From Rhodopirellula halodulae (GTDB lineage Bacteria > Planctomycetota > Planctomycetia > Pirellulales > Pirellulaceae): a DNA stretch of 64,000 nucleotides. Location of the stretch: contig NZ_JAJKFV010000009.1 in assembly GCF_020966775.1 (NCBI RefSeq), forward strand, positions 186,001 through 250,000, read 5' to 3'. This document shows positions 7,984-19,553 of this stretch, piece after piece (the stretch's first letter is position 1; each line of letters starts with the position of its first letter). Both the position numbers and the translations under genes were made by a program. Below the pieces are notes generated by a model that saw nothing but the letters and a program-made list of their open reading frames with translations, ran no database searches and was not told the origin of the DNA.

Positions 7984-10900
7984 ATGAATTTTCGTCCCCA
8001 AGCATTTGCTGGAAGGAATTTCGTCGTGACAGATGTTGCATTGATCACGTTGTCCACTCGGTCACCGCGATCCCCTCTTCCCCACCTACTAGCCGTTGCG
8101 GGACTTTTCTTTTGCATCGCCCTCGGTCTCGTTGGCGATGTCTCAACGCAGCGAGTAAGCGCCGACGAAGTCGTCCCGCCGGCAGAGAAGACTCTGGTCA
8201 GCTTCCACGCGGACGTGCTGCCCATCCTGCGAAGCAATTGTTTCGGATGTCATCAAGGAGCCAAGCAGCTCGGCGAATACCTGATGACTGACTTTGATGC
8301 GATGATTCGCGGCGGTGAGTCAGGGGATCCAGCGATCGTTCCCGGCGATGCGGATGCCAGCTATTTGGTGAATCTGATCACGTCTCATGATGGCGTGGCG
8401 GAAATGCCTAAGTCACCACAAAAGCCGCTGCACGAAAGCGAAGTCGACACGATCCGTCGCTGGATCGATCAAGGTGCCCGGGACGATTCGCCCGAGGACA
8501 GTGGCCCGCGTTTTGACGCTGAACACCCGCCGATCTACGCCGGTGCTCCCACGTTGCCATCGATCGATTTGTCGCCCGACCAAAAGACGCTGGCGATCGC
8601 GGGCTACCATGAAGTTTGCCTGTTGGACCCGACGACTGGCAATGTCACCCAGCGTTTGGTTGGCATGTCGCCTCGGATCAATTCCGTTCGCTTTTCACCG
8701 GACGGAAAACGCATCGCCGTCGCGGGGGGTGTGCCGGGGGAAAGAGGCGAGTTGCAGGTTTGGAACACGGACGATGGAACGTTGTTGCTTTCACGTCTGG
8801 TGACCTACGACACGATCACCGGTTTGTCGTGGTCGCCCGACGGCACGATGATCGCTATCGGAGCGAACGACAACACGATCCGTGGATTGGATGCGTCGAC
8901 CGGCGAGCAGCGTTTGTTCCAAGGTGCCCACGAAGATTGGATTCGTGACACGGTCTTCACGAGCGACGGCAAACATTTGGTCTCCGTCGCGCGAGACATG
9001 ACGTGCAAGCTGACGGAGGTCGAGACCGAACGCTTCATCGACAACGTGACCTCGATCACACCGGGGGCTCTGTCCGGCGGTCTTTCGAGCGTCGCGGTTC
9101 ACCCTTCACGAGACGAGATCGTGGTGGGCGGAGCAGACGGTGTCGCGAAGGTTTATCGTGTTTTTCGACAAACCAAACGTCAAATTGGCGATGACGCAAA
9201 CTTGGTGCGGAATCTGCCTCGACTCAACGGACGGATTCGCCAAGTCGTGGTGAACCCGGCGGGAACGCATTTGGCTGCCGTCGCGACGATCGATGGCCAA
9301 TCCGAGGTCCGTGTTTGGAAGTACGACTTTACCGGAGACTTGACTGACGAATTGAAAGCCATCCTCGGCAAACGTGTCGCGAATCGATCCGCGGAAGAGA
9401 AGAAGAAGGTCGAAGAATCCGTCAATCAAACGGTCACCCAGACGCTGCAGTACCATCTGCCAAATGCCGCGGCGTATGCGATGGAGTTGACGGACCAAGG
9501 CGAAGTCTTCTTGGCCGCGAACGATGGCAAGATCCGTCATCTTGGTAACGATGGCGAACTGCTTCACGAATTCGCGGCGGTGCCTGAGACGGATGAAGAG
9601 GCAGACCAGTCCGACGAAAAAGTTGCATCCGACCCCGATGCGAACCCGTTGAAGTTGGCTGATCGAAGCGAGTTCGCCGAAGCCAACGCGAACGACGACG
9701 CTCAACCAGAAACCGCAATCGACCCATCCGAGTTGGTTACGTTGTCGGTGGTTCCAAGTGAGATCGAGCTTCGTTCTCCCTATGCCTACGCTCAGTTGGT
9801 CGCGACCGGAACGATGCGAGATGGCGGAACGATCGACGTCACACGAATGGTTCAGGTGTCTGGCGATGAGTCTTACGGTTGCTCGTCCTCTGGATTGATT
9901 CGACCGAAACGGAACGGTTCCACCGACTTGGTGGTTTCTTTCGGCGAGCATCAGGTTTCCGTTCCCGTCGTGGTGACCGGGCAATCAGATTCCTCCGTCG
10001 ACTTCATTCGCGACGTGAACCCGGTTCTGTCTCGATTGGGTTGCAACCAAGGAACCTGTCACGGGGCGCAAAAGGGCAAGAACGGTTTTCGTTTGTCGCT
10101 TCGCGGTTATGACCCCATTTTTGATCTACGAGCGTTGACTGATGATTTGGCTGCTCGCCGAATCAATCCATCGGCGCCGGATGATTCGATGATGTTGCGA
10201 AAGCCGTTGGGGATCACGCCGCACGAGGGTGGCACGTTGATGTCCAAGGGGGATCCCTATCACGCGGTGTTGCATCGCTGGATCGCGGACGGATCTCAGT
10301 TGGATCTGGAAACGCCTCGTGTGACAGCATTGGAGATCTTCCCAAGCAATCCAGTCGTTCAATCCACGGACGCGAAACAGCAGGTTCGGATCGTCGCGTC
10401 TTATGCGGACGGGACCACGCGAGATGTGACGCGTGAGGCGTTCATCAACTCCGGCAACACCGAAGTCGCGACGACTCAGGCCGGCGGTATGCTGCAAGCC
10501 GTTCGACGCGGGGAAGCACCCGTGTTGGCTCGGTACGAAGGTGCCTACGCCGCGACAACGCTGACCGTGATGGGTGATCGTGCGGGATATGAGCAAGCCG
10601 ACGCGGAAACTTGGGGACGCATTGATGAATTGGTCGCCCAGAAATGGGACCGCATGAAGATCGTGCCCAGCGATTTGGCCGACGACGCGACTTTCCTACG
10701 ACGGTTGCACTTGGATTTGACCGGTTTACCGCCGACCAGCGACACCGTGCGAGAATTCTTGGCCGACCAGACGCCGCAGCGGATCAAACGCCAAGCCATG
10801 ATCGACGAGCTGATTGGCAACAAAGACTTCGTGGAGTTTTGGACCAACAAGTGGGCGGATCTGTTGCAGGTGAACCGAAAATTCTTGGGAGTCGAAGGCA

Positions 10901-13323
10901 CCAAACTGTATCGAGATTGGATTCGCGATGCGGTGCAGGAGAATCGACCGTACGACGAATTCGCCTATCAAATTTTGACCGCTTCGGGTTCGAACAAAGC
11001 CAATCCAGCCGCCTCGTACTACAAGGTCCTTCGCACACCGGAGGACACGATGGAAAACACCACGCACCTGTTCCTGGGGATCCGGTTCAATTGCAACAAA
11101 TGCCACGACCATCCGTTTGAACGTTGGACGCAGGACCAGTACTACGAGCTGGCGGCATATTTCGCAAAAGTGAATCGCACGAAGGATCCGGAATCGGGCA
11201 ACAAGAAAATTGGTGGCACGGCGGTCGAAGGTGCGACGCCGTTGTATGAGATCATCGCGGACAATTCTGACAAGGAAGTTCAGCACGGCCGAACGGGTGA
11301 AAACGTCGTTCCGTCGTTCCCCTATGAGTTGCTGAGTGCTTCGCCGGCGGAACCGGCTGACTCACCCGAGACGAATCAGGTGTCCGATGTCCAATCGGGT
11401 GAAGCGACCGGTCAGACTCTGGTGACTCACGCGAGTGATCCGCCGACTCGCCGCGAAGAGCTGGCCCGTTGGATGACGGACCCCACCAACCCGTATTTCG
11501 CTCGGTCATACGTGAACCGCGTTTGGGGCTATCTGACTGGCGTCGGCTTGATTGAGCCCATCGATGATATTCGCGCGGGCAATCCGCCGACCAATCCGCA
11601 GTTGCTGGACCACTTGACCGAAGAGTTCATCGCGTCGAATTTCAACACTCAGCAGTTGATGCGTTCCATCGTCAGTTCGCGGACGTATCAGTTGTCGGTC
11701 GAGTCGAATCAGTGGAACGACGATGACCATCTGAACTACTCGCACGCCACACCCCGACGTTTGCCGGCGGAGGTGATCTACGATTCGGTGCACGCGTTGA
11801 CCGGGGCCACCAGTCAGATTCCTGGCATGCCGGCTGGGACACGAGCCGCCGCCGCGACGGATTCCGGTGTTTCGCTTACCGACGGGTTCTTGGCCAACCT
11901 TGGGCGCCCCGTTCGCGAAACGGCGTGTGAATGTGAACGAGGCACGGATTTGCAGCTCGGTCCAGTCATGGCATTGATCAGCGGCCCAACCATCGGCACC
12001 GCGATCAGTGACCCGAAAAACGAACTAGAGAAGATTGTCGCCGAGCATTCCGAAGATGCGGCGGTCGTGGAAGAAATCTTCTTGCGTGCCTTGGGACGTT
12101 ATCCCGCGAAAGAAGAGCGAGCGGCGTTCGCTTCGATGAATCAGCAGATCGCTGGTGATCACGAAGCGTTGGTGAAGCGTTTGGCTTCCGCGGAAGAGGC
12201 TTGGAAAGAGCGATTCCCGCAATTAGAAGATGCACGCAAAAAGATGCTGGACAAATTGGCGGCTGACATCGCGGCCAGGACCGAGGCCATCGCTGTTGAA
12301 CGTGCCAAGATGGAAGCGGATCGGCAATCGAAAATCGAAGCCGCTCAAAAGAAGCTGGCGGGGGAAGAAGACAAGCTACCAAGCCACGTCGATGCCTTCC
12401 TCAAGGAAAAGCAATCCGATGTGGAGTGGTATCCGCTGCTACCGAAGAGTTTGTCCGCGAGCAATCAGGCCACGTTGTCAGTTCAACCGGATCGGAGCGT
12501 TTTGGCCAGCGGCAAACAGGGCAATGGCGTCTACACGGTGGAGTTTGAGACTCAACTCACGAACATCACGGGCTTCCGAGTCGAAGCGTTGACCGATCCG
12601 AGCTTGCCACAGAATGGGCCCGGCCGAGCGGGCAACTTCGTGGTGACCGAGATCACCGTGAAAGCGGGGGCCGATGCCAAGGCAAAGTCGAAAGATCTGC
12701 CGAAGCAAAAGATTGCTCGAGCCTCGGCGGACTTCTTGCAGAACGGTTTCAAGATCGAACAGACCTTCGACGGCAATGCGGGTAACCAGAATGCTTGGGC
12801 GGTCTCAGGTGCCAATGGGCATCAACACTGGGCCACGTTCCAGTTCGCCGAGCCGATCCAGGCGGAGGACAAGACTCGATTGCGTTTTGAAATCGCACAA
12901 AACCACAACGCGAAAGAACATCAACTGGGACGATTCCGAATCAGCGTGACCACCGCCGAAGGTGAGTTGCCACTTGGTTTGCCCGAATCTTTCGCGGCCG
13001 CGGCAGCAACGCCAACGGAGCAGCGATCGGAAGGTGTTGCCAAACCGTTGGAGGCGTACGTTGCAGCGACCAACGACAAGATTCGCTCGGCTCGCGACGC
13101 CGTGAACCAAGCCAAGAAACCTCTGCCGAAAGACGAGCAGTTGGTCTCGCTGGAAAAACGTCGCCAACGGTTCGAACCCGAAACGCCGGTGGATCCGTCT
13201 TTGGTCGAGCTGCGAGCCAACGTCGAACGGTCCAAAAAACAACTGGCCAATTCGCGTTTGACTGCCGCCGAAGATTTGGTTTGGGCGTTGGTGAATTCGC
13301 CTGCCTTCCTGTTCAACCACTGA
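7984..13323 (+). CDS. Giant planctomycete cytochrome-type protein: PSCyt1, WD40, Ig-like, DUF1549, DUF1553
   Basis: A 1779-residue secreted or membrane-anchored protein. After a hydrophobic segment at about 32-50 comes a cytochrome-like domain with CFGCH (Cys86, Cys89, His90). WD40-type propeller repeats occupy about 185-510 (SPDGKRIAVAGG, WSPDGTMIAIGAN). An Ig-like Big_2 stretch follows at about 580-665, then a variant motif CNQGTCHG with four residues between the cysteines. DUF1549 spans about 870-1065 and contains CNKCHDHPF (Cys1037, Cys1040, His1041). DUF1553 follows, starting near RREELARWMTDP. A coiled coil (about 1390-1470) and a galactose-binding-like stretch lie near the C-terminus. 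The DUF1501 gene 130 bases downstream is the usual partner. Haem binding is inferred from the motifs, and the physiological role of these proteins is not established. Confidence 0.93.
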   Translation: MNFRPQAFAGRNFVVTDVALITLSTRSPRSPLPHLLAVAGLFFCIALGLVGDVSTQRVSADEVVPPAEKTLVSFHADVLPILRSNCFGCHQGAKQLGEYLMTDFDAMIRGGESGDPAIVPGDADASYLVNLITSHDGVAEMPKSPQKPLHESEVDTIRRWIDQGARDDSPEDSGPRFDAEHPPIYAGAPTLPSIDLSPDQKTLAIAGYHEVCLLDPTTGNVTQRLVGMSPRINSVRFSPDGKRIAVAGGVPGERGELQVWNTDDGTLLLSRLVTYDTITGLSWSPDGTMIAIGANDNTIRGLDASTGEQRLFQGAHEDWIRDTVFTSDGKHLVSVARDMTCKLTEVETERFIDNVTSITPGALSGGLSSVAVHPSRDEIVVGGADGVAKVYRVFRQTKRQIGDDANLVRNLPRLNGRIRQVVVNPAGTHLAAVATIDGQSEVRVWKYDFTGDLTDELKAILGKRVANRSAEEKKKVEESVNQTVTQTLQYHLPNAAAYAMELTDQGEVFLAANDGKIRHLGNDGELLHEFAAVPETDEEADQSDEKVASDPDANPLKLADRSEFAEANANDDAQPETAIDPSELVTLSVVPSEIELRSPYAYAQLVATGTMRDGGTIDVTRMVQVSGDESYGCSSSGLIRPKRNGSTDLVVSFGEHQVSVPVVVTGQSDSSVDFIRDVNPVLSRLGCNQGTCHGAQKGKNGFRLSLRGYDPIFDLRALTDDLAARRINPSAPDDSMMLRKPLGITPHEGGTLMSKGDPYHAVLHRWIADGSQLDLETPRVTALEIFPSNPVVQSTDAKQQVRIVASYADGTTRDVTREAFINSGNTEVATTQAGGMLQAVRRGEAPVLARYEGAYAATTLTVMGDRAGYEQADAETWGRIDELVAQKWDRMKIVPSDLADDATFLRRLHLDLTGLPPTSDTVREFLADQTPQRIKRQAMIDELIGNKDFVEFWTNKWADLLQVNRKFLGVEGTKLYRDWIRDAVQENRPYDEFAYQILTASGSNKANPAASYYKVLRTPEDTMENTTHLFLGIRFNCNKCHDHPFERWTQDQYYELAAYFAKVNRTKDPESGNKKIGGTAVEGATPLYEIIADNSDKEVQHGRTGENVVPSFPYELLSASPAEPADSPETNQVSDVQSGEATGQTLVTHASDPPTRREELARWMTDPTNPYFARSYVNRVWGYLTGVGLIEPIDDIRAGNPPTNPQLLDHLTEEFIASNFNTQQLMRSIVSSRTYQLSVESNQWNDDDHLNYSHATPRRLPAEVIYDSVHALTGATSQIPGMPAGTRAAAATDSGVSLTDGFLANLGRPVRETACECERGTDLQLGPVMALISGPTIGTAISDPKNELEKIVAEHSEDAAVVEEIFLRALGRYPAKEERAAFASMNQQIAGDHEALVKRLASAEEAWKERFPQLEDARKKMLDKLAADIAARTEAIAVERAKMEADRQSKIEAAQKKLAGEEDKLPSHVDAFLKEKQSDVEWYPLLPKSLSASNQATLSVQPDRSVLASGKQGNGVYTVEFETQLTNITGFRVEALTDPSLPQNGPGRAGNFVVTEITVKAGADAKAKSKDLPKQKIARASADFLQNGFKIEQTFDGNAGNQNAWAVSGANGHQHWATFQFAEPIQAEDKTRLRFEIAQNHNAKEHQLGRFRISVTTAEGELPLGLPESFAAAAATPTEQRSEGVAKPLEAYVAATNDKIRSARDAVNQAKKPLPKDEQLVSLEKRRQRFEPETPVDPSLVELRANVERSKKQLANSRLTAAEDLVWALVNSPAFLFNH

Positions 13324-13453
13324 TTCATTTCGACGTGTGACATGCGAACCGAGGACGCCGCGTTCATCCGGATTCTGCTTCCTTGTCATTTTCACAACGT
13401 CTTTCCATTCAACGCCGCCCACGATCGTTCTATCTCACCGCTGAGGACTCGAC

Positions 13454-14950
13454 ATGCTCTCCTTCAAAGGCCCGCGAGCCAAAGATCTCTGTGATCCCCA
13501 GTTGGGTGAAACCCGGCGAGCGTTCTTGCGAATCGGCGGGGCGTCGTTGTTTGGTTTGTCTCTGCCGCAGTTGATCCAGTTGCAATCGCAACAGGCTGCC
13601 GCAGCGGAAGCGACCGGGCCAAAAGATGGTCATCATGGCGGTGGTCCCGGTTGGGGAAAAGCAAAGTCGATCATCATGGTCTACTTGCAAGGAGGTCCCA
13701 GCCATTTGGATTTGTGGGATCCCAAGGAAAACGTGCCGGACAACGTCAAAAGCAAGTTTTCGCCCATCTCAACGAAGATTCCCGGAGTTCAATTCACTGA
13801 GAACTTGCCTCGTCTGTCGCAGGTGAATGACAAGTTCACGATGATCCGTTCGATGTCGTACACTCCGAACGGATTGTTCAACCACACCGCGGCGATCTAC
13901 CAGATGATGACGGGGTACACGACGGACAAGGTCAGTCCGTCCGGGCAATTGGAACCGCCCTCGCCGAAGGACTTTCCGAATTTTGGCAGTAACATCGTCA
14001 AGATGAAGCCGATCGAGGAGCCCATGTTGCCGTTCGTGATGTTGCCTCGTCCGTTACAGGAATCCAACGTGGTCGGCAAAGGCGGCACCGCGGGATTCCT
14101 CGGAAAAGCGTTTGATCCCTACACGCTGTATCCACCCGGCGACGACATGGACATGGAGAAGATGCAACGCATCCGTACCGATGATCTGTCGCTTCGCGAT
14201 GAAGTCTTCGATGTTCGGCTGCAACGGCGAGCGAACTTGCGTCAGGCACTCAACGCCCAGATGCCGGTGATCAATGAAGCGGTTGAAAAGTTCGAGTTGG
14301 ATCAGAACTACGATCGGGCTTTGTCGTTGATCCTGTCCGGACGAGCACGAGACGCATTTCAGCTTTCCGCGGAGGACGACGTGCTTCGCGATGCCTACGG
14401 ACGCAACACGTTTGGACAGAGTTGTTTGCTGGCTCGCCGTCTGGTCGAAGCCGGCACCCGCGTGGTGGAGGTCATCTGGCCGAAGGTCGCCAACAGCAAC
14501 AACCACTCGTGGGATCACCACTCGGGTTTGTCCGATCGCATGAAAAAACAGTCGGCACCGATGTTGGATAACGGGCTGACCACGTTGATCGAAGATCTGG
14601 ATCAACGCGGCATGCTGGAGGAAACACTGGTGGTCGCGGTGGGCGAGTTCGGTCGCAGCCCGCAACGTGGTGTCAGCACATCAGGCAACAACAATTCGGA
14701 CGATGGCCGCGACCACTGGCCGTACTGCTACACCGCCGTGGTGGCGGGGGCTGGGATGAAACGTGGGTTCGTGTACGGCAAGAGTGACAAGACCGCTTCA
14801 GCTCCGGTGGAGAATCCTGTGCACCCAGGCGAGTTGCTGGCAACAATTTACCACAGCTTCGGAATTCATCCGGAAACGATCGTCTACAACCACCTGAACC
14901 AGCCTCGAGAGTTGGTGAAGGCTCAAGCTGTGACGGCGTTGATGTCGTAG
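13454..14950 (+). CDS. DUF1501 family protein, Tat-exported
   Basis: A 498-residue protein with a twin-arginine signal near residues 21-40 ([19 protein letters not shown]). The body shows the DUF1501 pattern: [15 protein letters not shown] after the signal, [37 protein letters not shown], and GEFGRSPQ near the C-terminus. DUF1501 is related to the alkaline phosphatase/sulfatase fold. Genes of this family normally follow a DUF1549/DUF1553 gene, as here, so the two products probably act together outside the cytoplasm. Substrate unknown. Confidence 0.93.
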   Translation: MLSFKGPRAKDLCDPQLGETRRAFLRIGGASLFGLSLPQLIQLQSQQAAAAEATGPKDGHHGGGPGWGKAKSIIMVYLQGGPSHLDLWDPKENVPDNVKSKFSPISTKIPGVQFTENLPRLSQVNDKFTMIRSMSYTPNGLFNHTAAIYQMMTGYTTDKVSPSGQLEPPSPKDFPNFGSNIVKMKPIEEPMLPFVMLPRPLQESNVVGKGGTAGFLGKAFDPYTLYPPGDDMDMEKMQRIRTDDLSLRDEVFDVRLQRRANLRQALNAQMPVINEAVEKFELDQNYDRALSLILSGRARDAFQLSAEDDVLRDAYGRNTFGQSCLLARRLVEAGTRVVEVIWPKVANSNNHSWDHHSGLSDRMKKQSAPMLDNGLTTLIEDLDQRGMLEETLVVAVGEFGRSPQRGVSTSGNNNSDDGRDHWPYCYTAVVAGAGMKRGFVYGKSDKTASAPVENPVHPGELLATIYHSFGIHPETIVYNHLNQPRELVKAQAVTALMS

Positions 14951-15016
14951 TTTTGAGGGTGTGTGGCGGGGTGTTGTCGAGACACTGGGTGGTGTCGAGG
15001 GACAGTGTGGCACCGG

Positions 15017-15047
15017 GCGGCTCGCGCCGCTGCGCTAAGAGTTTTTT
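15017..15047 (+). terminator. Possible terminator after the DUF1501 gene
   Basis: GCGGC, loop TCGC, GCCGC, and then six T residues after an 11-base gap. The gap is longer than usual, so the call is weak. A convergent gene ends at 15058. Confidence 0.3.
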
Positions 15048-15057
15048 GCGCCGGCGG

Positions 15058-16599
15058 TCATTGCTGGCTCCATTCTTCGTCGTAGAACCGGACCAGGATT
15101 TGGTCGTTCAGACGATTTGCCGGAACATCCAGCGGTTGCTGATCTGCCGGCAGATCGAACAGACTCGCGAGCGTGGAATTGGTGAGATACCGTAGCTCGG
15201 TCAATTCTCCGGGCAGCGTGGGAGGCAACTGCCACGGTTTCGGCTCGTCATTCACGGCCGTTTTCTTCGCCAACGCGAATCCCCAAATTCCAAAGGTTGG
15301 CACCGGCGCGTGATAGGGCGTGACATCAAAACCCGCTTCCTGCATCGTTCGCAAAATGCACCAGTATGATTTGGGGGCCACCAGTGGTGAGGTGCACTGG
15401 ATCGCCAATCCGCTGTCATCCGTCATCCGTTGCCGAAGCAAACGGAAGAACCTCGACGAGTACAGTTTTCCGATGGAGTAATTTCCTGGGTCAGGGAAAT
15501 CGATGACCACCGCATCGTAAGTCTCATCGCCCTCCCCCACCCAGAGAAATGCATCGCGATGTACCACGGTGACTCGATCGTTTTGCAGGGCGTTGTGGTT
15601 CAGCTCGGCGAGCGGTTCGAACTGGTTCGCCAACCGAGTCATCGCGGGATCCAAATCGACTAGCGTGACCGATTCAACATGCTCATGCCGCAGGATTTCA
15701 CGCACCGCCAATCCATCTCCCCCACCCAGCACCAACACTCGTTTGGCCGAATCGCAAATTGACATCACCGGGTGCACGAGCGCCTCGTGATAGCGGTATT
15801 CGTCGACGCTGTTGAATTGCAGGTGACCATTGAGGTAAAGCTGGAAGCCCTTGTCCGTTTGCGTTACTGCGATGCGTTGGAACGGCGAGGTGTCGGCGTA
15901 CACAATGCGCCCGCCCAGCGTGTTTTCCTCAGCCAAGCTTGTCAGCGAATCGGCTTTGATGAAGCCGGCGATCAAGATTCCGATCACCAAGAACGCACGG
16001 CCTCGCAAACCGTCCAAGCCTTTGTTGGAGAGCAACGGGCGTAGCAAGTAAGTGCCCCACAACCCAACGAGTGCGTTCAGAATGCCAAAGACGATGGCGG
16101 TGCGGTTCAAGCCCAAACGCGGGACCAAAAAAATTGGAAACAGTAGTGATGCAAACAAGGCACCCAGGTAATCGAACGCCAAAACTCGCGAGACAAGTTC
16201 GTCAAAATCGAGGTGTTCTTTCAAGATCCGCATCAGCAGCGGCAGCTCGAGTCCAACCAGCGTCCCGATGACGATGACGCTGCCAAACAATAGCCATCGA
16301 AACCATTCGATGGCGGGAAATGCAAGGAACAAAAGCGGCGTCGAGAATCCACCGAGCAACGCCAATGCCAACTCGACTTCGATGAAGACGCGAGCCAGTT
16401 TGGTCGTCACGTATTGCGACAGCCAGGCACCAAACCCGAGTGCCGAGAGATAGACACCGATGATCAGCGAGAACTGAGTGACTGAATCGCCAAGCAAGTA
16501 GCTCGCCAGCGTCCCCGCCAACAACTCATAAATCAATCCGCACGTCGCGATGACGAGAACATTGAGATAGAGCCAATGCAGCGGGGCGCGATGGAGCAC
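15058..16599 (-). CDS. Membrane-bound spermidine-synthase-like methyltransferase-fold protein
   Basis: The first 215 residues are a multi-pass membrane region of about seven hydrophobic segments. The rest is a polyamine aminopropyltransferase fold with the nucleotide-binding loop [15 protein letters not shown], the acidic strand end [11 protein letters not shown], and [10 protein letters not shown] followed by KLYSSRFF. Membrane-anchored relatives are annotated as spermidine synthase, but their substrates are mostly unproven. The GTG start is the first possible one: an in-frame stop lies three codons upstream. It begins 40 bases after aconitase A on the same strand, so the two are probably co-transcribed. 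Confidence 0.88.
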   Translation of the reverse strand: MLHRAPLHWLYLNVLVIATCGLIYELLAGTLASYLLGDSVTQFSLIIGVYLSALGFGAWLSQYVTTKLARVFIEVELALALLGGFSTPLLFLAFPAIEWFRWLLFGSVIVIGTLVGLELPLLMRILKEHLDFDELVSRVLAFDYLGALFASLLFPIFLVPRLGLNRTAIVFGILNALVGLWGTYLLRPLLSNKGLDGLRGRAFLVIGILIAGFIKADSLTSLAEENTLGGRIVYADTSPFQRIAVTQTDKGFQLYLNGHLQFNSVDEYRYHEALVHPVMSICDSAKRVLVLGGGDGLAVREILRHEHVESVTLVDLDPAMTRLANQFEPLAELNHNALQNDRVTVVHRDAFLWVGEGDETYDAVVIDFPDPGNYSIGKLYSSRFFRLLRQRMTDDSGLAIQCTSPLVAPKSYWCILRTMQEAGFDVTPYHAPVPTFGIWGFALAKKTAVNDEPKPWQLPPTLPGELTELRYLTNSTLASLFDLPADQQPLDVPANRLNDQILVRFYDEEWSQQ

Positions 16600-16639
16600 G
16601 TTGGGTCAATTGCCGAAGGAAGGCACGAATGCCGGCGGA

Positions 16640-19345
16640 TCAGCCGCGAAGGTTTCGCAGCACAGTCGGCAGGATGCCACCATTTTGGTAGTACTGCAAC
16701 TCCACCGGGGTGTCGATGCGGACGCGGCATTGGAATTCCGTTTTGCTACCGTCTTCCGCTGTCGCGATCACGGTCGTCATCGAACGTGGCTCCAGGTCGT
16801 TGGACAGGCCAGGAATGTCATACGATTCTTCGCCCGTCAGGCCGAGTGATTTCCAAGAACCGCCATCAGCAAACTCCAAAGGCAGCACACCCATGCCCAC
16901 CAGATTGCTGCGGTGAATGCGTTCGAAGCTGGTGGCGATCACGGCTTTGACGCCCAACATCAAGGTGCCTTTGGCCGCCCAGTCTCGGCTGCTTCCGGTT
17001 CCATACTCAGCACCTGCTAACACGACCAGCGGAACGTTGTCGGCTTGATATTTCATTGACGCGTCATAGATGCTCATCGTCTCACCGGACGGCAAGTAAC
17101 GCGTCACGCCGCCTTCGGTGCCCGGAGCGAGCTGGTTGCGAATACGAATGTTGGCAAACGTTCCTCGCACCATCACTCGGTCATTTCCACGGCGGGAACC
17201 AAACGAGTTGAATTCTCGAACGGGAACACCGTTCTCTTGCAAGTAGCGACCCGCGGGACCGTCGGTTGCGATGGCTCCCGCCGGGGAGATGTGGTCCGTG
17301 GTCACCGAATCACCCAGCAACGCCAGCACCTTCGCGCCCGAAATCGGCGTGATGTCCGGAACCGCTTCGCCGGTGACATTGTCCAGGAACGGAGGGTGGT
17401 GGATGTAGGTGCTGGAATCGTCCCAAGGATAAAGTGCACCGCCCGCGGCTTCGATCGCGTTCCACATGTCGTTGCCGGACACCGCCGCCTCGTATTCGCT
17501 GGTGAACATGTCGGGCTGGATGCTGGACGCAATCGTGTCGCGAATTTCGTCGGCGGATGGCCAGAGGTCTTTCAGATAAACATCGTCGCCGTTGGTGTCT
17601 TTTCCGAGCGGTTCCGTCACCAGGTCAATGTCTGTCGTTCCTGCCAAAGCGTAGGCAACGACCAACGGTGGGCTGGCGAGATAGTTGGCTTTGGTCAGGG
17701 GATTGACTCGGCCTTCGAAGTTGCGGTTGCCCGACAGAACGGCGGACGCGACCAAGTCACCTTCTTCGATCGCCGCGGCAACGGGCTCGGGAAGCGGGCC
17801 TGAGTTTCCGATGCAGGTTGTGCAACCGTAGCCGACGGTGTTGAAGCCGAGCTTATCCAGCGCGTCCGACAATCCGGCCTTGTTCAGATAGTCCGTGACG
17901 ACGCGAGAGCCGGGGGCCAGCGACGTTTTGACATACGACGGAACCGCCAAGCCTTTCTCAACAGCCTTCTTGGCCAGCAAGCCCGCGCCGACCATCACCG
18001 ATGGGTTCGATGTGTTGGTGCATGAGGTGATTGCGGCGATCACTACGGCACCGTGTGTGATGTCCGTGCTAGCGCCGTCGCTGGAGACGTGCCCGGTGTG
18101 CTTCAGGTCCTCGGGGGCGAGGCCAAACCCGGACGCTCCCACGGGTGCCGTCAGGGACTCGTTGAACGCTCGCTTCATTTCGGCGAGTGCCAAGCGGTCT
18201 TGCGGTCGTTTGGGACCAGCCAAACTTGGTTCAACGGTCGACAGGTCGAGCGACAGTGTTTTCGTGTAGTTCAGTTTCGGACCGTCGTCCAAGCGGAACA
18301 AACCCTGCTCTTTGCAGTAACGTTCGACCAGTTCCACACTGGCTTTGCTGCGTCCTGTTTGACGCAGGTAGTCGAGCGTCAGGTCATCGACGGGAAAGAA
18401 GCCCATCGTCGCACCGTATTCGGGAGCCATGTTTGCGATGGTCGCGCGGTCGGCAACGCTCATCGTGTTCATGCCGGTTCCGAAGAATTCCACGAACTTG
18501 CCAACGACGCCTTCTGCACGAAGGATTTCGACGACTCGCAAAACCATGTCGGTTGCGGTGGCCCCCGCTGGGAGTTCGCCGGTGAGTTCAAAACCGATCA
18601 CCTCGGGCATCAGCATGTAGAGCGGTTGGCCCAACATGTTGGCTTCGGCTTCGATGCCACCGACGCCCCAACCCAGAACACCCAAACCGTTGATCATCGT
18701 GGTGTGCGAATCGGTGCCAACCAATGTGTCGGGCATCGCCACGGGGCCTTGTTCGTCCTCTCCCATGGCAACGACGCGAGCGAGGTATTCCAGGTTGACT
18801 TGGTGCACGATGCCGACGTTCGGGGGAACCACATCGAAGTTGTTGAATGCTTGTTGGCCCCAACGAAGGAACTCGTATCGCTCTTTGTTCCGCTCAAATT
18901 CGCGTTCCACGTTTTGAACGAGTGCACCGTCGCTGCCAAAGAAGTCGACTTGGACAGAGTGATCGATGACCAAGTTCACTGGAATCAGTGGATTGATCTT
19001 GTTGGGATCGCCTCCGATGCGTTGCATTGCCGAACGCATCGCCGCGAGGTCCACGACGGCGGGCACGCCGGTGAAGTCTTGCAGGACAACGCGATAAGGT
19101 TTGAAAGGGACCTCGTGCGACGCGACGTCAGAAGCCTGCCAACCGGCCAGGTTGTTCACGTCTTCTTCTTGAATCTGGAATCCGTCGCAGTTCCTGAGCA
19201 CGGCCTCCAGCAACACGCGAATGGAAAACGGAAGACGATCGATTTGTCCCAAGCCCTGCTTTTGCAAAGCTTCCAAACGATACATCGCGGCGGTACCGGA
19301 ACCCGTTTCAAACGTTTGGCGCGCACCGAAAGTGTTCGAAGTCAC
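16640..19345 (-). CDS. acnA: Aconitate hydratase A
   Basis: Converts citrate to isocitrate in the TCA cycle. The AcnA/IRP1 pattern is complete: SFKPYRV-type N-terminal motif (here [20 protein letters not shown]), [20 protein letters not shown], iron-sulfur ligands Cys442 in [10 protein letters not shown] and Cys508/Cys511 in [10 protein letters not shown], and [13 protein letters not shown] with the active-site Arg near the C-terminus. About 901 residues, normal for AcnA. The GTG at 19345 is chosen because the product then begins [11 protein letters not shown] as expected, and AAAGGATT lies about 8 bases upstream; the frame stays open for 82 more codons without family similarity. Confidence 0.95.
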   Translation of the reverse strand: MTSNTFGARQTFETGSGTAAMYRLEALQKQGLGQIDRLPFSIRVLLEAVLRNCDGFQIQEEDVNNLAGWQASDVASHEVPFKPYRVVLQDFTGVPAVVDLAAMRSAMQRIGGDPNKINPLIPVNLVIDHSVQVDFFGSDGALVQNVEREFERNKERYEFLRWGQQAFNNFDVVPPNVGIVHQVNLEYLARVVAMGEDEQGPVAMPDTLVGTDSHTTMINGLGVLGWGVGGIEAEANMLGQPLYMLMPEVIGFELTGELPAGATATDMVLRVVEILRAEGVVGKFVEFFGTGMNTMSVADRATIANMAPEYGATMGFFPVDDLTLDYLRQTGRSKASVELVERYCKEQGLFRLDDGPKLNYTKTLSLDLSTVEPSLAGPKRPQDRLALAEMKRAFNESLTAPVGASGFGLAPEDLKHTGHVSSDGASTDITHGAVVIAAITSCTNTSNPSVMVGAGLLAKKAVEKGLAVPSYVKTSLAPGSRVVTDYLNKAGLSDALDKLGFNTVGYGCTTCIGNSGPLPEPVAAAIEEGDLVASAVLSGNRNFEGRVNPLTKANYLASPPLVVAYALAGTTDIDLVTEPLGKDTNGDDVYLKDLWPSADEIRDTIASSIQPDMFTSEYEAAVSGNDMWNAIEAAGGALYPWDDSSTYIHHPPFLDNVTGEAVPDITPISGAKVLALLGDSVTTDHISPAGAIATDGPAGRYLQENGVPVREFNSFGSRRGNDRVMVRGTFANIRIRNQLAPGTEGGVTRYLPSGETMSIYDASMKYQADNVPLVVLAGAEYGTGSSRDWAAKGTLMLGVKAVIATSFERIHRSNLVGMGVLPLEFADGGSWKSLGLTGEESYDIPGLSNDLEPRSMTTVIATAEDGSKTEFQCRVRIDTPVELQYYQNGGILPTVLRNLRG

Positions 19346-19553
19346 TGCAAGAATCCTTTTGTTGGTCGAAAAAAGCTTCTTGAGCGATAGTTTAGCAATG
19401 CTCGTACCAAAACCGTAGTGGGAAGCCGTGGCGGCGGCTCCGACGAACGGTAGTAATGGTTCGGTCGAGTGAAATTGGCTGCTCTTTGTTCTTGATAAAG
19501 CGGTTTTTAAGAACGCGGTTTTGAGAACGCAGTTGTCGAGAACGCAATGGCTA
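19346..19553. other. Upstream region of acnA with triple GAACGC repeat
   Basis: This gap between the MATE gene and acnA holds GAACGC at 19511, 19525 and 19540, spaced 14 and 15 bases apart in similar contexts. It could be a regulatory site or chance; no matching regulator is known to me. Confidence 0.3.

Noticed and set aside
15017-15047. A confident terminator after the DUF1501 gene
   Set aside because: The T-run is 11 bases from the stem, so it is kept only as a weak call.
18053-19390. A 445-codon plus-strand reading frame opposite acnA
   Set aside because: It is the mirror of a strongly conserved gene; the translation is low in any family motif and rich in Arg, Gln and His, as expected for a shadow frame.
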